Source: Streptomyces kronopolitis | GTDB taxonomy: Bacteria; Actinomycetota; Actinomycetes; Streptomycetales; Streptomycetaceae | Direction of reading: 5' to 3' | Length of the DNA: 44,426 nucleotides | NCBI RefSeq assembly: GCF_014646275.1 | Contig: NZ_BMND01000043.1 | Location: 1-44,426 of the forward strand | Shown: in pieces, positions 24,703-32,416 of the stretch | Numbering within the stretch: the first letter of the stretch is position 1 | Layout: the number at the start of each line of letters is the position of its first letter | Translations under genes and position numbers: made by a program | Notes under the pieces: model-generated | Seen by the model: the letters and a program-made list of their open reading frames with translations, nothing else | Database searches by the model: none | What the model was told of the DNA's origin: nothing

Positions 24703-26169
24703 TCACTGCCCGGGCGGCGGCACCTGATGAAACGGCCCCGGAACACCCTGCTGTTGCTGATACGGCCCCTGCTGTTGATACGGACCGGGGTGCGGGTAGG
24801 GCGCCGGGGGCTGATTCGGGGTGGGGTGCTGATAGGGCCCGGCCGGCGGGTACTGGCCGGGGGCCGGGTAGGGACCAGGGTTCGCGTAGGGCGCCGACTG
24901 CGGATACGGCCCGGATTGCTGCGCCACACCCCCAGGCCCACCAGGCCCCCCGAACCCGCCATACCCATCCGGCGGCGTCCCACTACCCCCACCCTTCTTC
25001 TGCCGAACCACCACAACAACAACGACCGCGACAACAACCAGCACGCCGAACGCAATACCGACAATGACGGGGACGCCAAGGCCGCTGCTCTTTTGCCCAC
25101 TTGGCTGGTCACCAGAGGTGCCCGGTACACCAGGAGCCGACGCTTCACCGGTAGCAGTCCCCGGCTCGGCCGCCGGAGTCTTCAGCGGACCATTCTTGGA
25201 ACCGGCGGGAATGTCCTCCGTCAACGCCCGCAAGGGTCGGATGAAGCCATACCCGTAGTGCGGGTCGGGGAGCGTCACCCCCTCCTGCCCGGGCGGCAGA
25301 CCGGCCGTCTTGACCAGACGATTGGCGATCTGACCAGCGGTAAGGTCGGGGAACTTGGAACGCAGCAGTGCGGCGGCACCTGAGACATAGGCCGTGGAGT
25401 CAGAGGTGCCATTTGCCAGCCGATACGGCTTGGACGCCCCTGCAGATCTGATGAGAGTGCCAGGTGCAGTGAGCATGGTCTGCGGACCATAATTCGACTT
25501 GTGCCACACCTGACCTGACTTGTCGACTGCGCCAACAGCGACCAGCCCCGGGTACCTGGTCAGTTCGCCAAGCTTCCCTACACCCTCGTTCCCTGTGGCG
25601 ACAGCAAGGAAAATGTCCTCCTTGACTGCATTGGAAAGAGCCTTCTTGTCTTCCACTGTCAGGGTGGACTGACCCAATGACATGTTGATCACAGACGCAC
25701 CGCTGGCAACGGCGTAGTTAACCGCGTCTGCCAAACTGTCCCGTCCCGGATCTCCAAATTCGCTCTCCGACGGTATCCCTACCGGCAAGATCTTGGCGCC
25801 GGGGGCCAACCCTTTCACCCCTGCCGAGTAGCCGACACCATGGCCATGGGCAGCAATGAGAGCCGCCATCGCCGTGCCATGATCTTCGCTACGTTCGTGG
25901 TTGGCGGTGCCCCCCTTAGCGACATCCTTGCCCGGCAGGACATTGCCCTTCAGGTCAGCGTGATCGCCGTTAACTGGGTCATCGATCACCGCGACCGTGA
26001 CACCTCTGCCGGTGGAAACCTTCCACACACTTTCAGCATCAAAGGACTTCAAAGGCCATTGATCACCCCTGATTTGATCCGCCTCAGCGGAGGGGGTGAC
26101 GCTACAGAGCAGCGCCCCCGCCAGCACCACAGCGCCGCCCACATCACGCAGCGTCCGCGCAAAGCTCAT
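24703..26169 (-). CDS. Mycosin-like S8 serine protease, copy A
   Basis: This 488-aa protein has a signal peptide ending near Ala30 (SAEA-DQ). The subtilisin triad is Asp63 (VAVIDD), His97 (EDHGTA) and Ser256 in GTSDSTAYVSG, where mycosins usually read GTSxAAPxVAG. A membrane helix lies at about 365-388, followed by RQKKGGG and a Pro/Tyr/Gln repeat tail (GPYQQQ). I use the ATG at 26169 after GGGGGA, not the one 36 codons earlier. It follows its near twin at 26374-27732. Anchored outside the cell, probably cutting T7SS partners. Confidence 0.88.
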   Translation of the reverse strand: MSFARTLRDVGGAVVLAGALLCSVTPSAEADQIRGDQWPLKSFDAESVWKVSTGRGVTVAVIDDPVNGDHADLKGNVLPGKDVAKGGTANHERSEDHGTAMAALIAAHGHGVGYSAGVKGLAPGAKILPVGIPSESEFGDPGRDSLADAVNYAVASGASVINMSLGQSTLTVEDKKALSNAVKEDIFLAVATGNEGVGKLGELTRYPGLVAVGAVDKSGQVWHKSNYGPQTMLTAPGTLIRSAGASKPYRLANGTSDSTAYVSGAAALLRSKFPDLTAGQIANRLVKTAGLPPGQEGVTLPDPHYGYGFIRPLRALTEDIPAGSKNGPLKTPAAEPGTATGEASAPGVPGTSGDQPSGQKSSGLGVPVIVGIAFGVLVVVAVVVVVVVRQKKGGGSGTPPDGYGGFGGPGGPGGVAQQSGPYPQSAPYANPGPYPAPGQYPPAGPYQHPTPNQPPAPYPHPGPYQQQGPYQQQQGVPGPFHQVPPPGQ

Positions 26170-26193
26170 TCGACATATCCCCCGCATGACAAG

Positions 26194-26230
26194 CTTGGGG
26201 TCCGCAGCCAATAACGCTGCGAACCCCAAG
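26194..26230 (-). terminator. Hairpin between the two mycosin copies
   Basis: CTTGGGGTCCGCAGC (26194-26208) pairs with GCTGCGAACCCCAAG (26216-26230) with one G-U pair. It lies downstream of copy B and 25 bases upstream of copy A. It may end copy B transcripts, or act in the copy A leader. Confidence 0.65.
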
Positions 26231-26373
26231 TCGTTTCCATCCATCGGTTGTTGCACTGACGCGCGAGCCTCGGCCACTCCGGCGAGGTGCTGGCCTCAGC
26301 GCCACCGCGGCTGCCGGATCAAGCCGTACTACGACTTCTCTCCCCTGCAGCCGCTGGCTTCCACAAAGGCCCT

Positions 26374-27732
26374 CTACCGGCCGGGCGGCTGAGTGGGCGG
26401 CGCCGGCGGATACGAGCCAGGAGCGCTCGGCTGCTGCTGGTACGGGCCGGGCTGCGCGTACGGTCCGGGCTGCTGGTAGGGACCAGGCTGCTGATAGGGG
26501 CCGGGCTGCTGAGGCGCGAACCCAGGGCCACCAAAGCCACCGGGACCGCCGTTGGGCGGCCCATTGCGGCCGTCCTTCTTCTGCCGCACAATGACGATGA
26601 CGATCACCGCGACGACAACGAGGACACCAGCCGCAATACCCACGATGGCGCCCGTACCGAGGCCATCCCCCTTCTCACCGCTCGCCTGCTGGCCACCGCT
26701 GCCTGCGCTCGTGCCACCCACTCCTGCGGATGAATCCGCCTTGGGCATCTTCAGTGGGCCGCTCTTGGAGCCTGCAGGGATGTCCTTGGTCAGCGCGCTG
26801 TAGGGGCGAATGATGCCAAACCCGTAATGCGCATCGGGAAGGTGAATGCCTTCCTCGCTCTTCGGGAGGATTGCTGTCTTCACCAGGCGATTGGCAATCT
26901 GACCAGCAGTTAGGTCAGGAAATTTGGAACGCAGAAGTGCGGCCGCGCCTGAGACATAGGCCGTGGAATCAGAGGTGCCATCTGCCAGCCGATACTGTCC
27001 CGCAGTAGCAGAAGCGGACGTAATCTCTACGCCCGGCGCCGAAAGCATCAGCCGGCTACCAGAGTTTGACTTCGACCAAACCTTGCCGGTCTTGTCCACC
27101 GCTCCCACGGAAACGACACCTGGAACGGAGGCCAGGTCGCTGAGCTTGCTCTCTCCGTCGTTTCCTGCGCCAGCTACAACCAGGACATCTTTCTGGACAG
27201 CATAGGCTACGGCTTGCCTATCCGAGTCACTGATGCCAGCAGGGTTGATCGACAGGTTGATGACAGAGGCATGGTGATCGACTGCATACCTAATCCAGTC
27301 ACTCAGACCACTATTGCCCATTCCGACTCCGACTTCTGGAGTCGCAACGGGAAGAATCTTCGCATCTGGCGCAAGCCCCATGACACCGTCAGCATTCCCA
27401 GTGCCGTGCCCATGCCCGGCAATGAGTGATGCCATGCCGGTTCCATGATCGCCCGTGCCCTTGCGGTCGCCGCGCCCCCCGTCAATGAAGCTCTTCCCCG
27501 CCAGCACGTTGCCGTTCAGGTCTGGGTGGCTGCCATTAATGGGGTCGTCGATTACGGCAACCGTGACGCCCTTCCCTGTTGACTCTTTCCAGATGCTCGC
27601 GGCGTCGAACGCCTTGAGTGGCCATTGATCATCCCTGTTCTGATCAGCCAAAGCAGTCGGGGCGGCGCCGAAGAGCAGCGCTCCCGCCACCACCGCGCCG
27701 CTCACCGCACGCAGCGTCCGCGTGAAGCTCAT
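26374..27732 (-). CDS. Mycosin-like S8 serine protease, copy B
   Basis: This 452-aa protein has the same layout as copy A: signal peptide (TALA-DQ), Asp62, His96 and Ser254 in GTSDSTAYVSG, a membrane helix near 360-385, RQKKDGR, and a Gln/Pro/Tyr repeat tail (QQPGPYQQPGPY). The block after the serine (GAAALLRSKFPDLTAGQIAN) is identical in both. The ATG at 27732 has GGAGAGG upstream. Its codons use more A and T at third positions than the neighbouring ecc genes, hinting at weaker selection or a different source. Confidence 0.88.
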   Translation of the reverse strand: MSFTRTLRAVSGAVVAGALLFGAAPTALADQNRDDQWPLKAFDAASIWKESTGKGVTVAVIDDPINGSHPDLNGNVLAGKSFIDGGRGDRKGTGDHGTGMASLIAGHGHGTGNADGVMGLAPDAKILPVATPEVGVGMGNSGLSDWIRYAVDHHASVINLSINPAGISDSDRQAVAYAVQKDVLVVAGAGNDGESKLSDLASVPGVVSVGAVDKTGKVWSKSNSGSRLMLSAPGVEITSASATAGQYRLADGTSDSTAYVSGAAALLRSKFPDLTAGQIANRLVKTAILPKSEEGIHLPDAHYGFGIIRPYSALTKDIPAGSKSGPLKMPKADSSAGVGGTSAGSGGQQASGEKGDGLGTGAIVGIAAGVLVVVAVIVIVIVRQKKDGRNGPPNGGPGGFGGPGFAPQQPGPYQQPGPYQQPGPYAQPGPYQQQPSAPGSYPPAPPTQPPGR

Positions 27733-27757
27733 GCCGTACACCTCTCCGTAGCGAGGG

Positions 27758-27789
27758 TGGGGCCCGCAGCCCGAGGACTGCGGGCCCCA
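27758..27789 (-). terminator. Terminator of the Gly-rich WXG gene
   Basis: TGGGGCCCGCAG (27758-27769) pairs perfectly with 27778-27789 across an 8-base loop. It is 40 bases after the stop of the upstream gene and 25 before copy B. It shares its core with the hairpins at 24636 and 26194. Confidence 0.75.
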
Positions 27790-27829
27790 TCTCGATTCCG
27801 CCGAGCACCCTATCTGGGCTGCGTGGCCC

Positions 27830-29506
27830 CTACTCGATGACCTTGGGCGCCACATTGCGCTCCGGCGTCCAGGTCTCTTCTTCTTCTACCAGGTAGTCGG
27901 GGCGCTCTCCGTTCTCGCCCTTCTTGTCCTTGCCCTTGGCGCCGTGCGCACCATGTGCACCGGCCATCCCTGCCGGACGGCGGCCGCCGCCTGCGCCGGC
28001 ACCCTGCTGCGTGCCACCACGGCTGCGGTGCAAGCCGGAACCTCCCTGGCCCGCGGCTCCGAGCTTGCCGCCCTTGCCGCCGATGACACCGCCCTTCTGC
28101 CGAGCCAGCGCACCGCCCTTGCCGCCTGCGCCGGCGCCACCCTTGGCACCGGCCCCCTTGGCAGCGCCAGCAGCTCCACCTATGCCGGGCATGCCTGCAC
28201 GGCCACCCCGTGCTCCCGCTCCGGCACCCGCACCACCGGCACGAGTTCCGGCACCCGCACCACCTGCGCGGGCTCCACCGGTAGCGCCAACGCCCCCGAC
28301 CATGCCTGGCGCGCCCGAGCCACCCGTGCCTGCACCAGAGCCCGCACCGATGCTTCCAGCTCCCGCGCCCAAGCCACCGGTACCTACTCCGCCGCCGGCA
28401 CCCGCACCGATCCCGCCGGCGCCGGCTCCACCGCCGCTCCCCAGACCTGGTCCTCCCGAGAGGCCGTCAAGTCCCGTTCCAATGTTCGGCGCAGGAGCCT
28501 TGGGTACACTGCCGATGCCGCCGTCGATTCCATGGGCACGCGGCGGCTCCATCGGCTGCGGCGTCGTGTACCCGCCGCCGCCCTTCATGCCCGGCGCCAT
28601 TCCTGTGGGCGCGCCCATCTTCGGAGGGCACGGCATAGGACCAAAAGCCCCGATACCTGGGATCGCGCCGCCGCTATCGTCGCCGTCGTGGGCCGGCGGC
28701 TTGATGTGGCCGTCATCAATACGGGTTGAGCCGAGCGCCTTGACTCCGACCCGGTACGTCGTCCCCAGCTGCTCCATGTAATGAGCAGCCTGCAGCTGAC
28801 GCTCCTTCCCCAGCGACAAGCTGTGGCGGTTCTTGTCCATGGCATCCCAGATGCTCATCTTGGGGTTCTGAAGGTCAACCTTCAGCTGCGAGTCATCGCG
28901 TCCGTCGCCGCCAACCATCCCGCCCACCAGGCCGCCGACCAGGCCACCAGCACCCGGCATGATGGTGTTGCCGATCGCTGCGCCCTTGCCGACGCCGGAG
29001 GTCGCCTTGTCTGCGAGCCAGTCCTCCTTGCTTTCCCAAGAACTCGGCTCCTTGACGTCATCGACGAACTTCTGAACCTCCTTCAGGTTCTCGCCGATCT
29101 GCCGCAGGACCTCACCAGTGTTGTGGGGGTACAGCGCAAGGTTCGCGAAGTTCTCGCTGATCTTTTGTGCCGAGGAGGCGAACTGGTCGGCAGAAGAACC
29201 GTGCCAGGTCTTCAGCACCTTCTCCACCGCATCATCGAAGTGCTTCTTGATGCCTCCGTCCCACCCTTCACCCACGAGTGAAACTCGGACGTCCCGCCAG
29301 CCTTTGGCCACGTTGCCAACCTCTGCGGGGTTGGCCCCCGACACCATCTGCTTGAGGTCGTTCAGTCCCTTCTCAGTGAACTGAGGACGGCTCGTGATGA
29401 CGTCGTGCCCGACTTCTTGGGCCTCCCCCGACCCTGTTGCCGCCTTCTTGGGTGGCTCCGGCACCGGAACCTTCGCCGGCTTGAACTCACTGCCCTTCGA
29501 CGCCAT
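27830..29506 (-). CDS. WXG100-type protein with Gly-rich tail
   Basis: This 558-aa protein has a helical N-terminal domain of about 200 residues, including Trp101-His102-Gly103 (TWHGSSADQF). A short hydrophobic Gly stretch (GAGGLVGGLVGG) follows. Residues about 290-535 are Gly/Ala-rich, PGRS-like. The C-terminus, DYLVEEEETWTPERNV, contains Tyr538-x3-Glu542, matching the YxxxD/E T7SS signal. The ATG at 29506 has GGGGGA upstream. It follows the 103-aa partner by 62 bases. It is likely a secreted or surface substrate. Confidence 0.85.
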   Translation of the reverse strand: MASKGSEFKPAKVPVPEPPKKAATGSGEAQEVGHDVITSRPQFTEKGLNDLKQMVSGANPAEVGNVAKGWRDVRVSLVGEGWDGGIKKHFDDAVEKVLKTWHGSSADQFASSAQKISENFANLALYPHNTGEVLRQIGENLKEVQKFVDDVKEPSSWESKEDWLADKATSGVGKGAAIGNTIMPGAGGLVGGLVGGMVGGDGRDDSQLKVDLQNPKMSIWDAMDKNRHSLSLGKERQLQAAHYMEQLGTTYRVGVKALGSTRIDDGHIKPPAHDGDDSGGAIPGIGAFGPMPCPPKMGAPTGMAPGMKGGGGYTTPQPMEPPRAHGIDGGIGSVPKAPAPNIGTGLDGLSGGPGLGSGGGAGAGGIGAGAGGGVGTGGLGAGAGSIGAGSGAGTGGSGAPGMVGGVGATGGARAGGAGAGTRAGGAGAGAGARGGRAGMPGIGGAAGAAKGAGAKGGAGAGGKGGALARQKGGVIGGKGGKLGAAGQGGSGLHRSRGGTQQGAGAGGGRRPAGMAGAHGAHGAKGKDKKGENGERPDYLVEEEETWTPERNVAPKVIE

Positions 29507-29568
29507 CTGCTGTCCCCCACTCCGTCATCGCACTTGCTCTGTCTGTCAACACAATTCGTCAGCCGACG

Positions 29569-29880
29569 TCACTTCAGGTTCATCGCGTTGTCGGCTTCGG
29601 CGTCCTGGTACGCACCCCTGACCTTGGACGACTTCTTCCCGAACGTGTCGATGAGCCCCTCGACCATGTGCATCATCTTCTCGATGTCGCCCTTCATCTT
29701 CGCGTGAGCGCCATAGAGTTCCCCCTCCTCCTTGAATCCCTCGCCCAGGGACCCCTTCGGAAGGTAAGTGCTGTTCGTGGCTGTGCTCTTCGAGTCGCCC
29801 ATTTCCTTCAGGACATGGTTGAGCTCCTTGATGACCTGGTCCAAGGCATCCAGATCAACCCCGTACTGCCCATGAGCCAT
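29569..29880 (-). CDS. Short WXG-type partner protein
   Basis: This 103-aa, mostly helical protein has two helices split at about residue 40 (TYLPKGSLGEGF in place of a WXG turn). A central charged stretch is followed by an amphipathic second helix (KGDIEKMMHMVEGLIDTF). Its ATG comes 2 bases after the stop of the canonical mycosin, whose 3' end supplies the GGGGAGG ribosome binding site, so they are co-translated. It is followed by the 558-aa gene, its likely partner. Confidence 0.82.
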   Translation of the reverse strand: MAHGQYGVDLDALDQVIKELNHVLKEMGDSKSTATNSTYLPKGSLGEGFKEEGELYGAHAKMKGDIEKMMHMVEGLIDTFGKKSSKVRGAYQDAEADNAMNLK

Positions 29881-29882
29881 GA

Positions 29883-31139
29883 TTAAGCCTCCCCGTGTGT
29901 TCGCAAACCAGTCTTTCGGCGCCAGTCGCGGAGTGCGATGGCGGAGCCAACTACCGTGCCGACGGCGAGGAGTCCGCCGCCGACGATGTAGATGGAATAG
30001 CGGGCGCGCCGGTCCTCGGGGCTTTCGCCGAGGGCGACGGCGACCGGGTGGATGTTGGAACCGTCAGCCACGTTGGAGGGCTTGTCCGGCTTGGGCTCTC
30101 CGGTGGGCGTCGTGTTGTCGTTCAGGGCCGCCACCGGGTCGACGACGCCCCAGCCGATGAAGTCGTCCCGGTTCGGGCGGGTGCGCTCGGCGGTCTTCTC
30201 CAGGTCCCAGATCAGCTGCTGCGGGGTCCAGCTGGGGTGCTTCGCCTTGAGCAGGGCCGCGGCTCCCGCGACATAGGGTGCCGCGAAGCTGGTGCCCTGG
30301 TCGACGCAGTTTCCGCCGTCGGGGACGGTGGAGACCATGTCGACGCCCGGCGCGGCGATCTGGACGAACGGTCCGGACTGGGAGAAGGGTGCCCGCTCGT
30401 TGTTGCGGTCCGAGGCGGCCACTGCGAGGACGTTGGGGTAGTCGTCCGAGTAGGCCGCGGGGTACATGTTCTTCTCCCCGCCGTCGGCGCCGCCGTTGCC
30501 GGCCGAGGCGACGATGAGGACCTTGTGCGCGTTGGCGTACTTGACCGCGTTCTCGAGGGTGGGCAGCAGGCGCGGGTTGGCGGAGGTGCCCTGCGAGATG
30601 TTGATGATGTCCATGTGCTCGTCCACGGCCTTCTTGATGGCGGTGGCGAGGCTGTCGGCGGTGCCGGGCTTTTCCTGCGAGGTCTGCTGGAAGGGGACGA
30701 CGGTCGCCTCGGGCGCTATTCCGTAGAAGCCGGAGCCCTTGACGGGGCGGGCGGCGATGATGCCTGCCACTTTGGTGCCGTGGCCGACCTTGTCGTCGGT
30801 CGGCTTTCCCTTGACGAGGGTGATGCCGCCGCTGCCGATAGCGTCTTTGATCTGCGGGTTATCCGCGTCGATTCCGGTGTCGATGACGCCGACCCGGATT
30901 CCCTTTCCCTTTCCGTAGGCCCACATCTGATTGGTGAGTATGCGCTGCAGCGACCACGGGGTCTCTTTGATGTAGTCGGCGCCGAACTTGCACTCACCGC
31001 TGTTGAGCGGGACGTTCTCGTCCGCGACGGCCGGTGCGGCGGTGACGCTGGACAGGCCGACGATGCAGGCCGCCGTGACCAGGGCGCCCGTCGTGCGGCG
31101 ACGGTGCCCGGCTCGATGACCGATGGCGCGAGATCCCAC
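29883..31139 (-). CDS. mycP: Mycosin (canonical T7SS protease)
   Basis: This is the conserved ESX subtilisin, 418 aa. A basic N-terminus and signal peptide (TAAPAVA-DE) are followed by Asp87 (GVIDTG), His120 (GHGTKVAGI) and Ser284 in GTSFAAPYVAG. Cys50 and Cys278 could form the disulfide seen in mycosins. A membrane helix lies near 380-402, with a short basic tail inside. I prefer the GTG at 31139, with GGAGAG 10 bases upstream. An ATG at 31157 is possible but follows a pyrimidine-rich leader without a site. It anchors the minus-strand operon with the two WXG genes. Confidence 0.92.
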   Translation of the reverse strand: MGSRAIGHRAGHRRRTTGALVTAACIVGLSSVTAAPAVADENVPLNSGECKFGADYIKETPWSLQRILTNQMWAYGKGKGIRVGVIDTGIDADNPQIKDAIGSGGITLVKGKPTDDKVGHGTKVAGIIAARPVKGSGFYGIAPEATVVPFQQTSQEKPGTADSLATAIKKAVDEHMDIINISQGTSANPRLLPTLENAVKYANAHKVLIVASAGNGGADGGEKNMYPAAYSDDYPNVLAVAASDRNNERAPFSQSGPFVQIAAPGVDMVSTVPDGGNCVDQGTSFAAPYVAGAAALLKAKHPSWTPQQLIWDLEKTAERTRPNRDDFIGWGVVDPVAALNDNTTPTGEPKPDKPSNVADGSNIHPVAVALGESPEDRRARYSIYIVGGGLLAVGTVVGSAIALRDWRRKTGLRTHGEA

Positions 31140-31157
31140 GGGTTGTCTGCTCTCCAT

Positions 31158-31227
31158 GAGGGGCGGAAGGGAGGGAATGGGGAGGAATGAAGTGGGGAGG
31201 GAGTGGGGAGGTGAGGTGGAGGAATGC
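31158..31227 (+). repeat. Polypurine tract upstream of the mycosin
   Basis: The plus strand here is almost all purine, with many GGG and GGGG runs (for example GGGGAGGGAGTGGGG). The mycosin mRNA leader is therefore a pyrimidine tract. It could form a G-quadruplex on the non-template DNA side, and it leaves the ATG at 31157 without a ribosome binding site. Confidence 0.55.
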
Positions 31228-31250
31228 GGGCGGTCGTGTGGACGGCAGAA

Positions 31251-31281
31251 GGGCGAGCGCACTGAAGCAGCGCGCTCGCCC
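31251..31281 (-). terminator. Terminator of the esx pair
   Basis: GGGCGAGCGC (31251-31260) pairs perfectly with 31272-31281 across an 11-base loop. It lies 70 bases after the stop of the second esx gene and about 110 bases before the mycosin start, separating the two transcription units. Confidence 0.7.
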
Positions 31282-31350
31282 TCTTGGACCACTGTGCGAG
31301 CCTTCGGGGCTGCTCAGCCGATCGCTATCCGTTCGTGTGCCGACGCGAGG

Positions 31351-31644
31351 TCAGCCCGCCCAGATACCGGAGTTCTTGTGCTCGGTGGCCTGGTAGTTCT
31401 GGGCGGCCTGGTCGAGCGCCTTGGCGATGGCCTCGAGCGTCGAGTGCAGGGAGGCCGCGCGCTGGTCCCACTCGCGCTGGCGGGCCTGGTAGCCCTCCTG
31501 CGCCGCGCCTTCCCAGCTGGCGGCGATCTTCTTGACGCCCGCCTCGAGGTCGTCGAGCTGCTGGCGGATGTTGTTGGCAGTACCGCGCACGTCGGAACTG
31601 GCCTGGGAGATCGTCGCGAAATTAACGAGGATCTGGCCTGACAT
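31351..31644 (-). CDS. WXG100 protein (Esx, WEG form)
   Basis: This 97-aa canonical ESAT-6 family protein has Trp44-Glu45-Gly46 between two amphipathic helices. Near the end Tyr84-x3-Glu88 gives the YxxxE secretion signal. It is a secreted subunit of an Esx heterodimer with the gene just upstream (123-base gap). In Streptomyces coelicolor the esx pair is needed for normal sporulation. Which of EsxA or EsxB it is cannot be told from sequence alone, so no symbol is given. Confidence 0.95.
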   Translation of the reverse strand: MSGQILVNFATISQASSDVRGTANNIRQQLDDLEAGVKKIAASWEGAAQEGYQARQREWDQRAASLHSTLEAIAKALDQAAQNYQATEHKNSGIWAG

Positions 31645-31766
31645 GGTGTCTCCTCAGGAGTTGATGATGCCTGGTCGATTCATGCCGCAGCGGGCCGGCG
31701 GGCGTACCCGACGAGCCCGTGCTGCGGCCGCTGAGCCACTGCGCCGCACGGAGCGGCGCGGCTCCG

Positions 31767-32090
31767 TCATCCGAACGGGGAAGCCGAGGCGGAGACGTGC
31801 GAAATCGACTGGGCCTGCTCCTCTTCAGAGGCGGAGTAGTTCTTCGTGGTCTCGTCGATCGCTTCCTTGATCTCACCCAGAAGCTGGTTGAGACGGTTGG
31901 CGTCCTCGTTCACCTGCGTCTGCAGCTGGTTGTACGAGGAGGCCGCAGCACCCTTCCACCCGGACGTGATGGTGTCGACGACCGTGTTCAGGCGCGAGAT
32001 CTCGCCCTGGATCGACTGGTTGACCGAGGAGATCTTGCCGCTGAACGCGACCATCTCCTCCTCGGTGGTTGTGTACTGCTGACCAGCCAT
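31767..32090 (-). CDS. WXG100 protein (Esx, WKG form)
   Basis: This 107-aa protein pairs with the 97-aa Esx. It has Trp45-Lys46-Gly47 (SGWKGAAASSY) in the turn and Tyr85-x3-Glu89 (YSASE) near the C-terminus. Its N-terminal stretch MAGQQYTTTEEEM is typical of actinobacterial members. The ATG at 32090 has GGGGGA 9 bases upstream; an in-frame ATG 24 codons earlier adds unlike sequence. It is the first gene of the esx transcript. Confidence 0.95.
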   Translation of the reverse strand: MAGQQYTTTEEEMVAFSGKISSVNQSIQGEISRLNTVVDTITSGWKGAAASSYNQLQTQVNEDANRLNQLLGEIKEAIDETTKNYSASEEEQAQSISHVSASASPFG

Positions 32091-32416
32091 AGTCAACGTC
32101 CCCCATGAGACTTGTACGTCGTACCGCGCCGCACCGACGGAGCCGGCTTGCGTGGTGGGCATCTCCTGCTGACGCCTTCGCTCACTTTAACCACTCCACA
32201 CGCCTGTTCCCAACTGGGGGAGGGCTCTTGTTGCGGGATCACAACATGCTCAACTCGCCCGTGTGGAAACCGCGTTCAGGGAATCGGGGCAGATGCGGTG
32301 CTTTCGGTCAGGACGGGAAATTCCGGCCGCACAGAAAGATCGCGGGGACAGAAGTCGCGATACGGCGGGAAGCCGGGCCGATAGTCCGTGAAGGGTATCG
32401 GCCCGGCCCCCTCGCG
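32091..32416 (-). promoter_or_regulatory. esx leader and promoter region
   Basis: On the minus strand TTGGGA (32213-32208) and TAAAGT (32189-32184) lie 18 bases apart, a fair principal-sigma promoter that would give an 85-base leader to the esx pair. CTTGTACGTCGTAC near 32112-32125 forms a short dyad in the leader. The part beyond 32214 holds nothing recognisable until the eccB terminator at 32372. Confidence 0.45.
32372..32407 (-). terminator. eccB terminator
   Basis: GCCGGGCCGATA (32372-32383) pairs perfectly with 32396-32407, giving 12 bp and a 12-base loop. It starts 9 bases after the eccB stop and separates eccB from the esx promoter. No U-tract follows. Confidence 0.7.

Noticed and set aside
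24703..27732. Recent horizontal transfer of the two mycosins
   Set aside because: Codons are somewhat more A/T-rich than in neighbours, but there are no mobile genes, integration sites or sharp base-composition borders. Duplication with weaker codon selection explains it as well.
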